This document shows, piece by piece, positions 1 to 8,283 of a DNA stretch of 64,000 bases; the stretch's first letter is position 1; every line of letters starts with the position of its first letter. The notes beneath the pieces are model-generated. The model was given only the letters and a program-made list of their open reading frames with translations, made no database searches and was not told the origin of the DNA. Both the position numbers and the translations under genes were made by a program. Origin of the DNA: Microbacterium sp. AZCO (GTDB lineage: Bacteria; Actinomycetota; Actinomycetes; Actinomycetales; Microbacteriaceae); the NCBI RefSeq assembly GCF_039614715.1, contig NZ_CP154857.1, positions 372,001 through 436,000 of the forward strand, read 5' to 3'.

Positions 1-494
1 CGGCGGCCGGACGCATCCGCCGCGCGCGACGCCTCGCCCGGCTGCGCGCCGAGCTCGAGCGCTACTTCGAGCCGACCGCGTTCGTGCGGGGGCTCGACGC
101 GACGGGCGAGGACGACGTCATCCGCCGTCTCGGCTCGCTGCTCGTCGCGCGGGGCGTCATCGACGACGACTACGTCGAGCGCGCCATCCAGCGGGAGCAC
201 CTCTCCTCGACCGCCTTCACCGACGCGCTCGCCGTGCCGCACGCCCTCGGCATGACGGCGACGCGCACGGCGATCGCCGTCGGCATCGCCGACCCCTCGA
301 TCCCCTGGGGCGAGGGGAGGGTGCAGGTGGTCGCCCTCGTCGCCTTCAGCGAGACCGACCGCGAGGCCTTCCAGACGGTGTTCGAGCAGCTCGTGGAGGT
401 CTTCTCCGAGCGCGAGTCCGTGCAGCGCATCGTGCGCCGCGGCACCGACTTCGCGTCGTTCCTCGACGAGCTCGTCGCCGTCGTCGACGGCTGA
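1..494 (+). CDS. C-terminal fragment of a PRD/BglG-type antiterminator (EIIA domain), cut by window edge
   Basis: The frame is open from the left edge (codons in phase with nt 3), so this is the 3' end of a longer gene rather than a stand-alone EIIA. A GTG at 84 could be mistaken for a start, but the residues before it (an Arg-rich helix, then a YFEP-T-F segment) match the linker that precedes the EIIA domain in BglG/LicR/MtlR-like regulators. The rest is a fructose/mannitol/Ntr-type EIIA domain with the phosphorylatable histidine in AVPHALG (codon at 240-242) and the upstream SSTAF segment typical of the family. Such proteins sense PTS phosphorylation and control sugar-uptake operons. The regulated operon would lie to the left and is not visible. 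The EIIA identity is clear; fusion to a PRD regulator is inferred from the open upstream frame. Confidence 0.8.
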   Translation, partial: AAGRIRRARRLARLRAELERYFEPTAFVRGLDATGEDDVIRRLGSLLVARGVIDDDYVERAIQREHLSSTAFTDALAVPHALGMTATRTAIAVGIADPSIPWGEGRVQVVALVAFSETDREAFQTVFEQLVEVFSERESVQRIVRRGTDFASFLDELVAVVDG

Positions 495-525
495 GCCTGT
501 CGAAGCCTGCGCCTGTCGAAGCCTG
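495..525. repeat. Tandem 15-nt direct repeat after the antiterminator gene
   Basis: GCCTGTCGAAGCCTG occurs at 495-509 and again at 511-525, starting at the base after the stop codon. The core CCTGTCGAAG resembles short interspersed intergenic repeats I recall from high-GC genomes. No hairpin or T-tract is seen. Confidence 0.6.
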
Positions 526-627
526 ACCCTGCGGCATCCCGACCCCGGAGCGCGAGCCCCCGTGAGGGCTGGGTCCGCTCGCGGGCGGGGCCAGCTCGAC
601 TGCTGAGCGCGCCGATGGCTGGAGGCG

Positions 628-683
628 CTGCAGTTTCCTGCGACCGCTGCGTCGCGCGACGTCGCGCTGGCAGGAAAGTGCAG
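628..683. repeat. Inverted repeat between the antiterminator and acetyltransferase genes
   Basis: The arms CTGCAGTTTCCTGC (628-641) and GCAGGAAAGTGCAG (670-683) pair at 13 of 14 positions around a 28-nt centre that itself holds the palindrome GTCGCGCGAC (651-660). It lies between convergent genes, so it may be a bidirectional terminator, but it has no T-run. It could equally be a small interspersed repeat. Confidence 0.55.
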
Positions 684-750
684 CACTCGCGGGCAGCAGC
701 GTGCGAGGGCGGTGGCGTGGGAGGGGAGGAGGGATGCCGCGGCGCGGCGC

Positions 751-1335
751 TCAGTGCCGGGCGAGGCGCTCCTGCAGGCCAAGCCGCACGGCTGGCCACT
801 CGTGCGGGAGGATCGAGAACACGACGGTGTCGCGGAGCGTGCCGTCGGGGCCGAGGCGGTGGTTGCGCAGGACGCCGTCCTGCTTCGCACCGAGGCGCGC
901 GATCGCCTCGCGTGACTGGCGGTTGTGCCAGTGCGTGCGCAGCTCGACGGCGATCGCGTCGCAGGCCTCGAACGCGTGCCCGAGGAGCAGCAGCTTCGCG
1001 GCCGTGTTGACCTCGGTCCGCTGCGCCGATCGACCGAGCCAGGTGTGGCCGATCTCGACGTGGCGGTTGGCCTGGTCGATGTTGCAGAACGTCGTCATGC
1101 CGACGGCGCGCCCGGTCGCCAGGCGCCGCACGACCCACGCGTTCATGTGCCCCTCGGTCTGCCACGTCAGGCGCCGGCCGATCTCGTCCGGGATCTGCTC
1201 GCGCGTCGGCGCCGACGTGTACCAGGCGTACTCGAGGCCCTCCGTCGCGTCGCCGAGGTCGTCGGCGTGATCGGGCGAGAGGGGCTCCAGTCGCACCCAG
1301 TCGTTCTCGAGCGTGATCGGTTCGGTCAGCAGCAC
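751..1335 (-). CDS. GNAT family N-acetyltransferase (RimJ/RimL type)
   Basis: A 194-residue cytoplasmic protein with the RimJ/RimL fold: an N-terminal strand opening LENDWVRLEPL, a central EIGHTWLG strand, and an acetyl-CoA-binding helix region around NTAAKLLLLGHAFE. The family transfers acetyl groups from acetyl-CoA to protein N-termini, amino-sugar antibiotics or small amines; the substrate cannot be told here. The length is normal. The start is GTG at 1335, supported by a TAGGCT -10-like box six bases upstream, which suggests a leaderless transcript. It lies 9 nt from the phosphomutase stop on the same strand but appears to have its own promoter, so it may not depend on that operon. Confidence 0.85.
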   Translation of the reverse strand: MLLTEPITLENDWVRLEPLSPDHADDLGDATEGLEYAWYTSAPTREQIPDEIGRRLTWQTEGHMNAWVVRRLATGRAVGMTTFCNIDQANRHVEIGHTWLGRSAQRTEVNTAAKLLLLGHAFEACDAIAVELRTHWHNRQSREAIARLGAKQDGVLRNHRLGPDGTLRDTVVFSILPHEWPAVRLGLQERLARH

Positions 1336-1347
1336 CCGTCGAGCCTA
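1336..1347 (-). promoter_or_regulatory. Putative leaderless -10 box, acetyltransferase
   Basis: On the minus strand TAGGCT (plus 1342-1347) is followed by six bases and then the GTG start. The spacing puts the transcription start at or next to the start codon. No convincing -35 was found. Confidence 0.5.
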
Positions 1348-3033
1348 TTGCTCGGCGAGCAGGGCCCGTGCGCCGGCCGCGAGGCTCTCGATGCGGTGCC
1401 GGGCGTCGTCCGCCGAGTCGCCGCGCACGTCGAGGTAGAGCTTGAGCTTGGGCTCGGTGCCGCTCGGACGCACGATGACCCGCGACCCGTCGACGAGCCA
1501 CAGCCGCAGCACATCTCCCGGCGGGAGGTCCTCGACGCCCTCCAGCAGATCGTCGACCCGCTCGACCTCGACATCGCCGATGCGCTCGGGATGCTGCGCC
1601 CGCAGCGCCGCCATGATGCGCGCGATGACCGACACCTGCTCGACGCGCACCGAGATCTGGTCGCTCGCGAAGAACCCGAAGGTCTCATCGAACTCCCGCA
1701 GCACGTCGGCGAGCGATTGCCCGCGCCCGCGCGCCTCGGAGACCAGACCCAGCATCGCGACGGCGGCGGAGATGCCGTCCTTGTCGCGGACGGTTCCCGG
1801 GTTCACGAGGTAGCCGAGCGCCTCCTCGAAGCCGAACACGATTCCGGGGGCGCGCGAGATCCACTTGAACCCCGTGAGCGTCGAGTGGAAGTCGAGCCCG
1901 TAGTGCTCGGCGACCGTCTGCAGGCCGGGCGAGGAGACGAGCGAGCAGGCCAGTGAGGCGCCGGGAGCAGCATCCGCTTCCCGTGCCGATCGTGCCGCCC
2001 GCCAGCCCAGCAGCAGTCCGATCTGGTTGCCCGTGAGGCGTCGCCAGCCGCCCTCGACGGACTCGTCGGGCACGGCGACCGCGAGGCGGTCGGCATCGGG
2101 ATCGTTCGCGATGACGAGCTCGGCGTCGGCGCCGCGCGCCGTCTCGAATGCGAGGTCCATCGCGCCGGGCTCCTCGGGGTTCGGGAACGCGACGGTCGGG
2201 AACGCGCCGTCGGGCTCGATCTGCGCCGCGACGAGCGTCGGCGCGGGATACCCGGCCACCTCGAGGATGCGCGACAGCGTCTCCCACCCCACGCCGTGCA
2301 TCGCGGTGTAGACCCACCGCAGCCCGTCGGCGCCGTCGGGCGCGGGTGCGACGGCTGCCGTCTCGGCGACGTAGGCCTCGACGAGGGATTCCGGCGCCGT
2401 CTCGTAGCCGAGCGAACGGGGGAGGGATGCCGCGCCCCCGGCATCCGCGATGCGCTGGATGTGCGCCGCGATCTCGGCGTCGGCGGGCGCGACGATCTGC
2501 GCGCCTTCGTTCGCTCCGCCGAGGTACACCTTGTACCCGTTGTCGTTCGGCGGGTTGTGGCTCGCCGTCACCATGACGCCGGCGTCGGCGCCGAGGTGCC
2601 GCACGGCGAATGCGAGCACGGGCGTCGGGAGCAGGCGCGGAAGGAGGATGGCGCGCAGTCCCGCACCCGCGAAGAGCTCGGCGGAGTCCTTCGCGAACAC
2701 GCGGGAGTTGCGGCGCCCGTCGTACCCGATGACGACGAGCGGACGTTGGCCGGCCTCGGCCGAGTCGCCGGCCTTCTCGAGCAGATAGGCGGCCAGGCCC
2801 GCGGCCGCCTGCGCGACGAGCACGCGGTTCATGCGGTTGCTGCCGGCGCCGAGCTCTCCGCGCAGCCCCGCGGTGCCGAACGCGAGGCGCGCGGCGAAGC
2901 GGTCCTCGAGGTCGGCCGCGGCCGCGGCATCCCCCTCCTCCGCTCTTGCGAGCAGCAGGGTCAGCTCGTCGCGGGTCTCGGGGTCGGGATCCTGCGCGAG
3001 CCAGGCGCGGGCCTGGTCTGCAGCGCCGCTCAC
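1345..3033 (-). CDS. pmmB: Phosphohexomutase (phosphomannomutase/phosphoglucomutase family)
   Basis: A 562-residue member of the alpha-D-phosphohexomutase superfamily, which interconverts hexose-1- and -6-phosphates. All four domain signatures are visible: the phosphoserine loop TASHNP (Ser158), the metal loop DPDADR, the sugar loop GFEEALGY, and the C-terminal phosphate-binding RPSGTEPK. The length fits the long PgcA/PmmB subgroup rather than the ~460-residue ManB group. It overlaps the upstream purine nucleoside phosphorylase by four bases (ATGA), so the two are translationally coupled, and phosphopentomutase activity in nucleoside salvage is a real alternative. It could also supply mannose-1-phosphate for the GDP-sugar route at 42-45 kb, although no GDP-mannose pyrophosphorylase is in the window. 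Confidence 0.9.
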   Translation of the reverse strand: MSGAADQARAWLAQDPDPETRDELTLLLARAEEGDAAAAADLEDRFAARLAFGTAGLRGELGAGSNRMNRVLVAQAAAGLAAYLLEKAGDSAEAGQRPLVVIGYDGRRNSRVFAKDSAELFAGAGLRAILLPRLLPTPVLAFAVRHLGADAGVMVTASHNPPNDNGYKVYLGGANEGAQIVAPADAEIAAHIQRIADAGGAASLPRSLGYETAPESLVEAYVAETAAVAPAPDGADGLRWVYTAMHGVGWETLSRILEVAGYPAPTLVAAQIEPDGAFPTVAFPNPEEPGAMDLAFETARGADAELVIANDPDADRLAVAVPDESVEGGWRRLTGNQIGLLLGWRAARSAREADAAPGASLACSLVSSPGLQTVAEHYGLDFHSTLTGFKWISRAPGIVFGFEEALGYLVNPGTVRDKDGISAAVAMLGLVSEARGRGQSLADVLREFDETFGFFASDQISVRVEQVSVIARIMAALRAQHPERIGDVEVERVDDLLEGVEDLPPGDVLRLWLVDGSRVIVRPSGTEPKLKLYLDVRGDSADDARHRIESLAAGARALLAEQ

Positions 3034-3860
3034 ATCGCCCCGATCACGCGGGCGAGCAGCGACGAGATGACGGGGCCGGCCTGACGGCCCGCCTCCATGA
3101 CCTCCTCATGGCTGAGGGGGGTGGTCTGGATGCCGGCGGCCATGTTGGTGATGAGCGAGAAGCCGAGGATCTCCATGCCGGCCTGGCGGGCGGCGATCGC
3201 CTCGAGCGCGGTCGACATGCCGACGATGTGTCCGCCGATCGCCTTCGCCATCTGCACCTCGGCCGGCGTCTCGTACTGCGGACCCGTGAACTGGCAGTAC
3301 ACGCCCTCGTCGAGGCTCGGGTCGATCGAGCGGGCGAGGTCGCGCAGGCGCACCGAGTACAGGTCGGTGAGGTCGATGAAGGTCGCGCCCTCGAGCGGCG
3401 TCGCGGCCGTCAGGTTGATGTGGTCGCTGATGAGCACCGGCGTGCCGGGCTTCCAGGTGTGCTTGATGCCGCCCGCGCCGTTCGTCAGCACCATCGTGCG
3501 GGCGCCCGTCGCGGCGGCCGTGCGCACGCTGTGCACGACGCGGCGCACGCCGTGGCCCTCGTAGAAGTGCGTGCGCGCGCCGATCACGAGCACGCGCTTG
3601 CCGCGGGGGGTCAGGATGCTGCGGAGCGTGCCGACGTGGCCTGCCAGGGCGGGCGCGCTGAAGCCGGTGACCTCGCTCGCGGGGAAGGTCGCGGTCGTCT
3701 CGCCGATGAGCTCGGCCGCTCCCGCCCAGCCGCTCCCGAGCGTGAGGGCGATGTCGTGGTGCTCGACGCCTGTGATGCGCGCGATGTCGTCGGCGGCCTG
3801 CGCCGCGATCGCGAACGGGTCGGCGGCGGGGTCGTCGAACGGGTTGGTGATGTCGGACAT
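3030..3860 (-). CDS. punA: Purine-nucleoside phosphorylase (class I, trimeric type)
   Basis: A 276-residue cytosolic enzyme that cleaves purine (deoxy)nucleosides with phosphate to base and (deoxy)ribose-1-phosphate. Family signatures appear in order: LTLGSGW (phosphate loop), THFYEGH, TNGAGG, GPQYETPAE, VGMST and ITNMAAG, which holds the purine-binding Asn. GMSTALEA replaces the more usual GMSTVPE, a conservative variation. The ATG at 3860 is preceded at six bases by TAGAGT, suggesting a leaderless message. It is first in a two-gene operon with the phosphohexomutase, consistent with salvage of the sugar phosphate. Confidence 0.93.
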   Translation of the reverse strand: MSDITNPFDDPAADPFAIAAQAADDIARITGVEHHDIALTLGSGWAGAAELIGETTATFPASEVTGFSAPALAGHVGTLRSILTPRGKRVLVIGARTHFYEGHGVRRVVHSVRTAAATGARTMVLTNGAGGIKHTWKPGTPVLISDHINLTAATPLEGATFIDLTDLYSVRLRDLARSIDPSLDEGVYCQFTGPQYETPAEVQMAKAIGGHIVGMSTALEAIAARQAGMEILGFSLITNMAAGIQTTPLSHEEVMEAGRQAGPVISSLLARVIGAM

Positions 3861-3872
3861 GCCCCCACTCTA
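3861..3872 (-). promoter_or_regulatory. Putative leaderless -10 box, punA
   Basis: Minus-strand TAGAGT (plus 3867-3872), then GGGGGC, then ATG. The G-run is not a typical Shine-Dalgarno, and the 6-nt spacing fits transcription starting at the A of ATG. Confidence 0.5.
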
Positions 3873-3966
3873 GGTAGGGGCCGCTCCCGGGGGCCAGACG
3901 CGGCGACCCGCAGCATCCACTCGGCCCATCGTGCGACCGGTGCCGCGGAAGGGTCTCGCGGACTGG

Positions 3967-3979
3967 GAGAATGGGATCC
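3967..3979 (+). promoter_or_regulatory. Putative -10 box deciding the lpdA start
   Basis: GAGAAT at 3967-3972 lies 7 bases before the ATG at 3980. This matches the spacing seen at other genes here and favours 3980 over the in-frame ATG at 3971, which overlaps the box. Confidence 0.4.
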
Positions 3980-5428
3980 ATGTCTGTGAGCTTCGAGGTC
4001 ACCCAGAGCGTCGCGATCATCGGCGGCGGACCCGGCGGCTACGAAGCGGCGCTCGCCGCCGCCCAGCTGGGCGCGGAGGTGACGCTGGTCGAGAGGGCGG
4101 GTGTCGGAGGGTCGGCGGTCATCACTGACGTCGTCCCGTCGAAGTCGCTCATCGCCACCGCCGACGCGGCCGTCGCCATCGCGGGCGCGAGCGATCTGGG
4201 CGTGCAGCTCTTCGCGAAGGGCAAGGACGGCAAGCCGCTCAAGCCCGAGATCGCCATCAACCTGTCCGCCGTCAACAAGCGGCTCCTCGCGCTCGCCCGC
4301 CAGCAGTCCGACGACATGCGCGCCTCGCTCGTCGAGGCCGGCGTCCGCATCATCTCCGGACACGGTCGCCTCGAGGATGACAACGCGGTCGTCGTCTCGA
4401 CGGGCCCCGGCGGCACCGACTTCGACCGCATCGAGGCCGACACGCTCGTCATCTCGGTCGGCGCGTCGCCGCGCGAGCTGCCGAGCGCCCGGCCCGACGG
4501 CCAGCGCATCCTCACGTGGACGCAGCTCTACGACATGCGCGACCTGCCCGAGCACCTCATCGTCGTCGGATCCGGCGTCACGGGCGCCGAGTTCGCCGGC
4601 GCCTACATGAACCTCGGGGCCAAGGTCACGCTCATCTCGAGCCGCGACCAGGTGCTTCCCGGCGAGGACACCGACGCCGCGGCGGTGCTCGAGAAGGTCT
4701 TCAAGCGCGGCGGCATGACCGTGCTCTCGAAGTCGCGCGCCGACAAGGTCGAGAACACGGGCGACGGCGTCCTCGTGACGCTGTCCGACGGGACGACGGT
4801 CGAGGGCAGCCACTGCCTCATGGCCGTCGGGGCCATCCCGAACACGCGCGGCATCGGCCTCGAGCAGGCCGGCGTGCAGATGACGGAGTCCGGCCACATC
4901 CAGGTCAACCGCGTCGCGCGCACCTCCGTGCCCAACATCTACGCCGCGGGGGACTGCACGACATTCATCCCGCTCGCCTCCGTCGCGGCGATGCAGGGCC
5001 GCACGGCCGTCTTCCACGCCCTCGGCGACGTCGTCATCCCGCTGGAGCGCCGCCGCGTCGCGTCGAACATCTTCACCGCACCCGAGATCGCGACGGTCGG
5101 GTGGCAGGAGAAGGACATCGCCGACGGCCTCATCCAGGGCGTCGTGCACAAGCTGCCGCTCGCCGCGAACCCCCGCGCCAAGATGATGGGCATCAAGGAC
5201 GGCTTCGTGAAGCTCATCGCCCGGCAGGGCAGCGGCAGCGTCATCGGCGGCGTCATCGTCGGACCGCGCGCGTCGGAGCTCATCTACCCGATTGCGATCG
5301 CGATCGAGCGCCGGCTCACGGTCGACCAGCTGTCGCGGGTCTTCGCCGTCTACCCGTCGCTGTCGGGCACGATCACCGACTCGGCGCGTGCCATGCACGT
5401 CGTCGACCACGCCATCTACGGCGCCTGA
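3980..5428 (+). CDS. lpdA: LpdA-type NAD(P)H:quinone dehydrogenase (flavoprotein disulfide reductase family)
   Basis: About 482 residues with an FAD Rossmann motif (IIGGGPGGYEAAL), a second NAD(P) fold (VVGSGVTGAEFAG), the FAD-closing YAAGDCTT segment, and a C-terminal dimerisation domain. The redox-active CxxxxC pair of lipoamide dehydrogenase is absent: the equivalent stretch reads GVGGSAVITDVVPSKSL. The His-Glu dyad near the C-terminus is also missing. That pattern marks the mycobacterial LpdA group, which reduces quinones with NAD(P)H and is not an E3 subunit. ATG at 3971 is an alternative start adding three residues. It is divergent from punA and followed by a repeat-rich convergent intergenic segment. 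Confidence 0.9.
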   Translation: MSVSFEVTQSVAIIGGGPGGYEAALAAAQLGAEVTLVERAGVGGSAVITDVVPSKSLIATADAAVAIAGASDLGVQLFAKGKDGKPLKPEIAINLSAVNKRLLALARQQSDDMRASLVEAGVRIISGHGRLEDDNAVVVSTGPGGTDFDRIEADTLVISVGASPRELPSARPDGQRILTWTQLYDMRDLPEHLIVVGSGVTGAEFAGAYMNLGAKVTLISSRDQVLPGEDTDAAAVLEKVFKRGGMTVLSKSRADKVENTGDGVLVTLSDGTTVEGSHCLMAVGAIPNTRGIGLEQAGVQMTESGHIQVNRVARTSVPNIYAAGDCTTFIPLASVAAMQGRTAVFHALGDVVIPLERRRVASNIFTAPEIATVGWQEKDIADGLIQGVVHKLPLAANPRAKMMGIKDGFVKLIARQGSGSVIGGVIVGPRASELIYPIAIAIERRLTVDQLSRVFAVYPSLSGTITDSARAMHVVDHAIYGA

Positions 5429-5561
5429 TCCGGGATGCCTCGGGCTGAGGCGTCCCGATTCGGGATGCCACGTGCGCAGGCATCCTGATCCCCGCCGACT
5501 CGCGCGGGCGTGACGACACCCTAGGGTCTGGTGGAAACCCAGGGCATGCGACGACACCCTA

Positions 5562-5578
5562 GGGTCTCGTCGAGACCC
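5562..5578. terminator. Hairpin, likely bidirectional terminator 1
   Basis: GGGTCTCG-T-CGAGACCC forms an 8-bp perfect stem around one central base between convergent genes. There is no T-tract, as is common for high-GC actinobacterial terminators. Confidence 0.45.
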
Positions 5579-5603
5579 CAGGCACGCGACGCGCACGCCA
5601 TAG

Positions 5604-5618
5604 GGTCTCGGCGAGACC
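5604..5618. terminator. Hairpin, likely bidirectional terminator 2
   Basis: GGTCTCG-G-CGAGACC, a 7-bp perfect stem flanked on both sides by ATAGGGT/CATAGGGT. It has the same design as the hairpin 42 nt away. Confidence 0.4.
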
Positions 5619-5643
5619 ATAGGGTCGCGCCGAGACGCGGGCG

Positions 5644-7410
5644 TCAGGAGATGGTCAGGAGCTGGTGCCCCGCGGACACCGTCGTGCCGGGGTCGGCGTC
5701 GATCGCGCCGATCACGCCGTCCTTGTGAGCCTGAATCGGCTGCTCCATCTTCATCGCCTCGAGCACGACGACGAGGTCGCCCTTGACGACCTGCTGGCCC
5801 TCCTCGACGGCGACCTTGACGATCGTCGCCTGCATGGGCGACTTGACCGCGTCCCCGGATGCGCCGGCCACGACCGACGGCGCGTGCGAACGGCGGGACG
5901 GGGGCACGGCCGCGGGGCGGCCGGCGGCGACCGGAGCGGCGACGATGCGATCGGGCAGGCTCACCTCGAGGCGCTTGCCGGCGACCTCGACGACGACCGT
6001 GTGGCGGTTGGGGGCGGGGGCGATGTCGCTGAGCTCGCCGTCCCACGGCGGGATGTCGTTGACGAACTCGGTCTCGATCCACCGCGTGTAGACGCCGAAG
6101 ACGCCGTCCTCGGCGGTGAAGGCGGGGTCGCGCACGACCTTGCGGTGGAACGGCAGCACGGTGGGCAGGCCGCCGACCTCGAACTCGTCGAGGGCGCGGC
6201 GCGCGCGCTCGAGGGCCTCGGCGCGGTCGCGGCCCGTCACGATGATCTTGCCGAGCAGTGAATCGAAGGCGCCGCTCACGCTGTCGCCCGCGGTGACGCC
6301 GGAGTCCAGGCGGATGCCGGGACCGCCGAAGGTCTTGAAGACCTTGATCGGACCGGGCTGGGGGAGGAAGTTGCGGCCCGGGTCCTCGCCGTTGATGCGG
6401 AACTCGATCGAGTGGCCATCGGGGGCGGGGTCGTCGTAGTCGAGCTCTCCGCCCTCGGCGAGGCGGAACTGCTCGCGCACGAGGTCGATGCCGGTGACCT
6501 CTTCCGAGACGGGGTGCTCCACCTGCAGGCGCGTGTTGACCTCGAGGAAGGAGATGGTGCCGTCGGCGCCGATGAGGAACTCGCACGTGCCGGCGCCGAC
6601 GTATCCCACTTCGCGCAGGATCGCCTTCGAGGCCGAGTAGAGGATCTCGTTCTGCTCGGGCGTGAGGAACGGCGCGGGCGCCTCCTCGACGAGCTTCTGG
6701 TGACGGCGCTGCAGCGAGCAGTCGCGCGTCGAGATGACGACGACGTTGCCCGCGGCATCCGCGAGGCACTGCGTCTCGACGTGACGCGGCTTGTCGAGGT
6801 ACTTCTCCACGAAGCACTCGCCGCGGCCGAAGGCGGTGATCGCCTCGCGCGTCGCGGACTCGAAGAGCTCGGGGACCTCGTCGATCGTGCGCGCGACCTT
6901 GAGGCCGCGTCCGCCGCCGCCGTACGCGGCCTTGATCGCGATCGGCAGGCCGACTCGCTCGGCGAACTCGACGACCTCGTGTGCGCCGGCGACGGGACCG
7001 GGCGTTCCGGGTGCGAGGGGAGCGCCGACCTTCTCGGCGACGTGGCGCGCGGTCACCTTGTCGCCCAGCGCCTCGATCGCCTCCGGCGACGGCCCGATCC
7101 AGACGAGGCCCGCGCCGATGACGGCGCGGGCGAAGTCGGCGTTCTCGGCCAGGAAGCCGTATCCGGGATGCACGGCGTCGGCGCCCGAGCGGCGCGCGAC
7201 CGAGAGGATCTTGTCGATCGAGAGGTAGGTCTCGGCGCTCGTCGCGCCCTCGAGGGCGTAGGACTCGTCGGCGAGACGGGCGTGCAGGGCGTCACGGTCC
7301 TGGTCGGCGTAGACGGCGACCGAGGCTTTGCCCGAGTCACGTGCGGCGCGGATGACGCGTACCGCGATCTCCCCGCGGTTGGCAACGAGCACCTTGGCGA
7401 TCTTGGGCAT
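5644..7410 (-). CDS. accA: Acetyl/propionyl-CoA carboxylase alpha chain (biotin carboxylase + BCCP)
   Basis: A 588-residue biotin-dependent carboxylase subunit. The N-terminal biotin carboxylase domain (about 1-450) opens [13 protein letters not shown], has the glycine-rich ATP-grasp loop [13 protein letters not shown] and the [10 protein letters not shown] carboxylase signature. A proline/alanine linker leads to a C-terminal biotinyl domain with EAMKMEQPI, where Lys554 is the biotin site. It carboxylates its own biotin with ATP and bicarbonate; PccB and the epsilon chain at 13-15 kb would complete the complex and BirA at 15 kb would load biotin. The ATG at 7410 is chosen over an in-frame GTG at 7476 because it begins the conserved domain and has TAGGCT seven bases upstream. 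Confidence 0.95.
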   Translation of the reverse strand: MPKIAKVLVANRGEIAVRVIRAARDSGKASVAVYADQDRDALHARLADESYALEGATSAETYLSIDKILSVARRSGADAVHPGYGFLAENADFARAVIGAGLVWIGPSPEAIEALGDKVTARHVAEKVGAPLAPGTPGPVAGAHEVVEFAERVGLPIAIKAAYGGGGRGLKVARTIDEVPELFESATREAITAFGRGECFVEKYLDKPRHVETQCLADAAGNVVVISTRDCSLQRRHQKLVEEAPAPFLTPEQNEILYSASKAILREVGYVGAGTCEFLIGADGTISFLEVNTRLQVEHPVSEEVTGIDLVREQFRLAEGGELDYDDPAPDGHSIEFRINGEDPGRNFLPQPGPIKVFKTFGGPGIRLDSGVTAGDSVSGAFDSLLGKIIVTGRDRAEALERARRALDEFEVGGLPTVLPFHRKVVRDPAFTAEDGVFGVYTRWIETEFVNDIPPWDGELSDIAPAPNRHTVVVEVAGKRLEVSLPDRIVAAPVAAGRPAAVPPSRRSHAPSVVAGASGDAVKSPMQATIVKVAVEEGQQVVKGDLVVVLEAMKMEQPIQAHKDGVIGAIDADPGTTVSAGHQLLTIS

Positions 7411-7423
7411 GGTTGTCAGCCTA
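7411..7423 (-). promoter_or_regulatory. Putative leaderless -10 box, accA
   Basis: Minus-strand TAGGCT (plus 7418-7423), seven bases, then ATG at 7410. No Shine-Dalgarno is evident. Confidence 0.5.
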
Positions 7424-7488
7424 CCGATGGGGTCCCTCGCGTTTTTGGGTGCCTCGCACAAGAAACGCCCCCTCACGTGTGCGGGACC

Positions 7489-8136
7489 CTACGAGCGACT
7501 CCACAGTTCGGGCCACTCCACACCGAGCTCGCGCACAAGTCGACGAAGGGTCGACAGCGACATCCCGACCACCGTCGACGGATCGCCCTCGACCCGCTCG
7601 ATGAAGGGGCCGCCGAGGCTGTCGATCGTGAAGGCGCCCGCGACATGGAGGGGCTCGCCCGTCGCGACGTAGGCCTGGATCTCGGCATCCGTCACATCCG
7701 CCGCGAAGCTGACGGACGCCTGCGCGACCGCGTGGGCTTCGACGGGTTCGGCCCCGGGCCGCAGTCGGTAGACCGAGTGGCCGGAGTGGAGCACGCCCGT
7801 CCGCCCGCGCATCGCCCGCCACCGCGCCGTCGCGGCCTCGGGCGTGTAGGGCTTGCCGAGCACCTCGCCGTCGAGCTCGAACATCGAGTCGCCGCCGATG
7901 ACGATGCCGTCGAACGCGGGGTCGTCCTCCGCCCAGCGCGCGGCGACGTCCGCCGCCTTGCGGCGCGCGAGCAGGAGCACGTGCTCGTCCGGCGCGAGGG
8001 TGCGGCCCTCGGCCGACTCGACCGCCGCGATGACCGCCTCCTCGTCGACATCGGGTGCCGTCGTCTGCGGCTCGACGCCGGCCTGGCGCAGCAGCATGAG
8101 GCGGGCGGGTGACGTCGAGGCCAGGAGCACGCGCAT
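7489..8136 (-). CDS. maf: Maf family nucleoside triphosphate pyrophosphatase
   Basis: A 215-residue cytosolic house-cleaning enzyme that hydrolyses non-canonical or damaged NTPs (dTTP/UTP or modified bases) to monophosphates. The Maf signatures are present: the N-terminal nucleotide loop LLASTSPAR, DEEAV, a GGDSMFELDG metal/active-site segment, the RTGVLHSGHSV stretch and a C-terminal GGPFIERVEG. The length is usual. The start ATG has TACCGT six bases upstream. Its position next to the acyl-CoA carboxylase genes matches the actinobacterial core order. Confidence 0.93.
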   Translation of the reverse strand: MRVLLASTSPARLMLLRQAGVEPQTTAPDVDEEAVIAAVESAEGRTLAPDEHVLLLARRKAADVAARWAEDDPAFDGIVIGGDSMFELDGEVLGKPYTPEAATARWRAMRGRTGVLHSGHSVYRLRPGAEPVEAHAVAQASVSFAADVTDAEIQAYVATGEPLHVAGAFTIDSLGGPFIERVEGDPSTVVGMSLSTLRRLVRELGVEWPELWSRS

Positions 8137-8148
8137 GCGTCAACGGTA
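8137..8148 (-). promoter_or_regulatory. Putative leaderless -10 box, maf
   Basis: Minus-strand TACCGT (plus 8143-8148), six bases, then ATG. It sits just outside the inverted repeat at 8152-8255. Confidence 0.4.
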
Positions 8149-8151
8149 TCC

Positions 8152-8255
8152 GGCGTGCCGAACTCCGGCTCGCTGTGACGAACGGGCCGGCTCACCCGCG
8201 GATTTCCGGGGCGGAGACCGCCCGCGAGTCACAGGCAGCCGGAGTCCGGCACGCC
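8152..8255. repeat. 104-nt element with 28-nt imperfect terminal inverted repeats
   Basis: The arms at 8152-8179 and 8228-8255 match at 25 of 28 positions when one is reverse-complemented (outer part GGCGTGCCG, inner part CTGTGAC). The 48-nt centre is G/C-rich. It fills the gap between the divergent maf and RNA methyltransferase genes. It could be a MITE-like or REP-like insertion or a large operator. No target-site duplication was recognised. Confidence 0.65.
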
Positions 8256-8283
8256 CCAGGCGCGATGTGGGAGGCTCGAACGC

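Larger units (their letters stand above)
5512..5636. repeat. Cluster of direct and inverted repeats between convergent lpdA and accA
   Basis: The 18-mer GACGACACCCTAGGGTCT occurs at 5512-5529 and 5550-5567. Overlapping and following it are near-perfect hairpins built from GGGTCTCG/CGAGACCC, and the TAGGGTC core recurs at 5601 and 5620. The whole 5429-5643 gap is non-coding. It probably terminates both genes, but the repeated unit suggests a dispersed repeat element. Spacing is irregular and no cas genes are near, so it is not a CRISPR array. Confidence 0.6.

Noticed and set aside
3980..5428. Dihydrolipoamide dehydrogenase (E3) assignment
   Set aside because: The CxxxxC redox pair and the C-terminal His-Glu dyad are absent.
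5512..5636. Possible CRISPR array
   Set aside because: Repeats are imperfect hairpins with irregular spacing, only two exact copies exist, and no cas genes are nearby.
3611..6817. Long minus-strand open frame of over 1,000 codons spanning the punA 5' end, lpdA and most of accA
   Set aside because: It lies antisense or out of frame to clearly conserved genes and its translation is Arg/Gly/His-rich low complexity, as expected of shadow frames in high-GC DNA.
7411..7476. N-terminal extension of the acyl-CoA carboxylase alpha chain from GTG 7476
   Set aside because: The extension is not conserved biotin carboxylase sequence and a -10 box lies inside it, seven bases before the better ATG.
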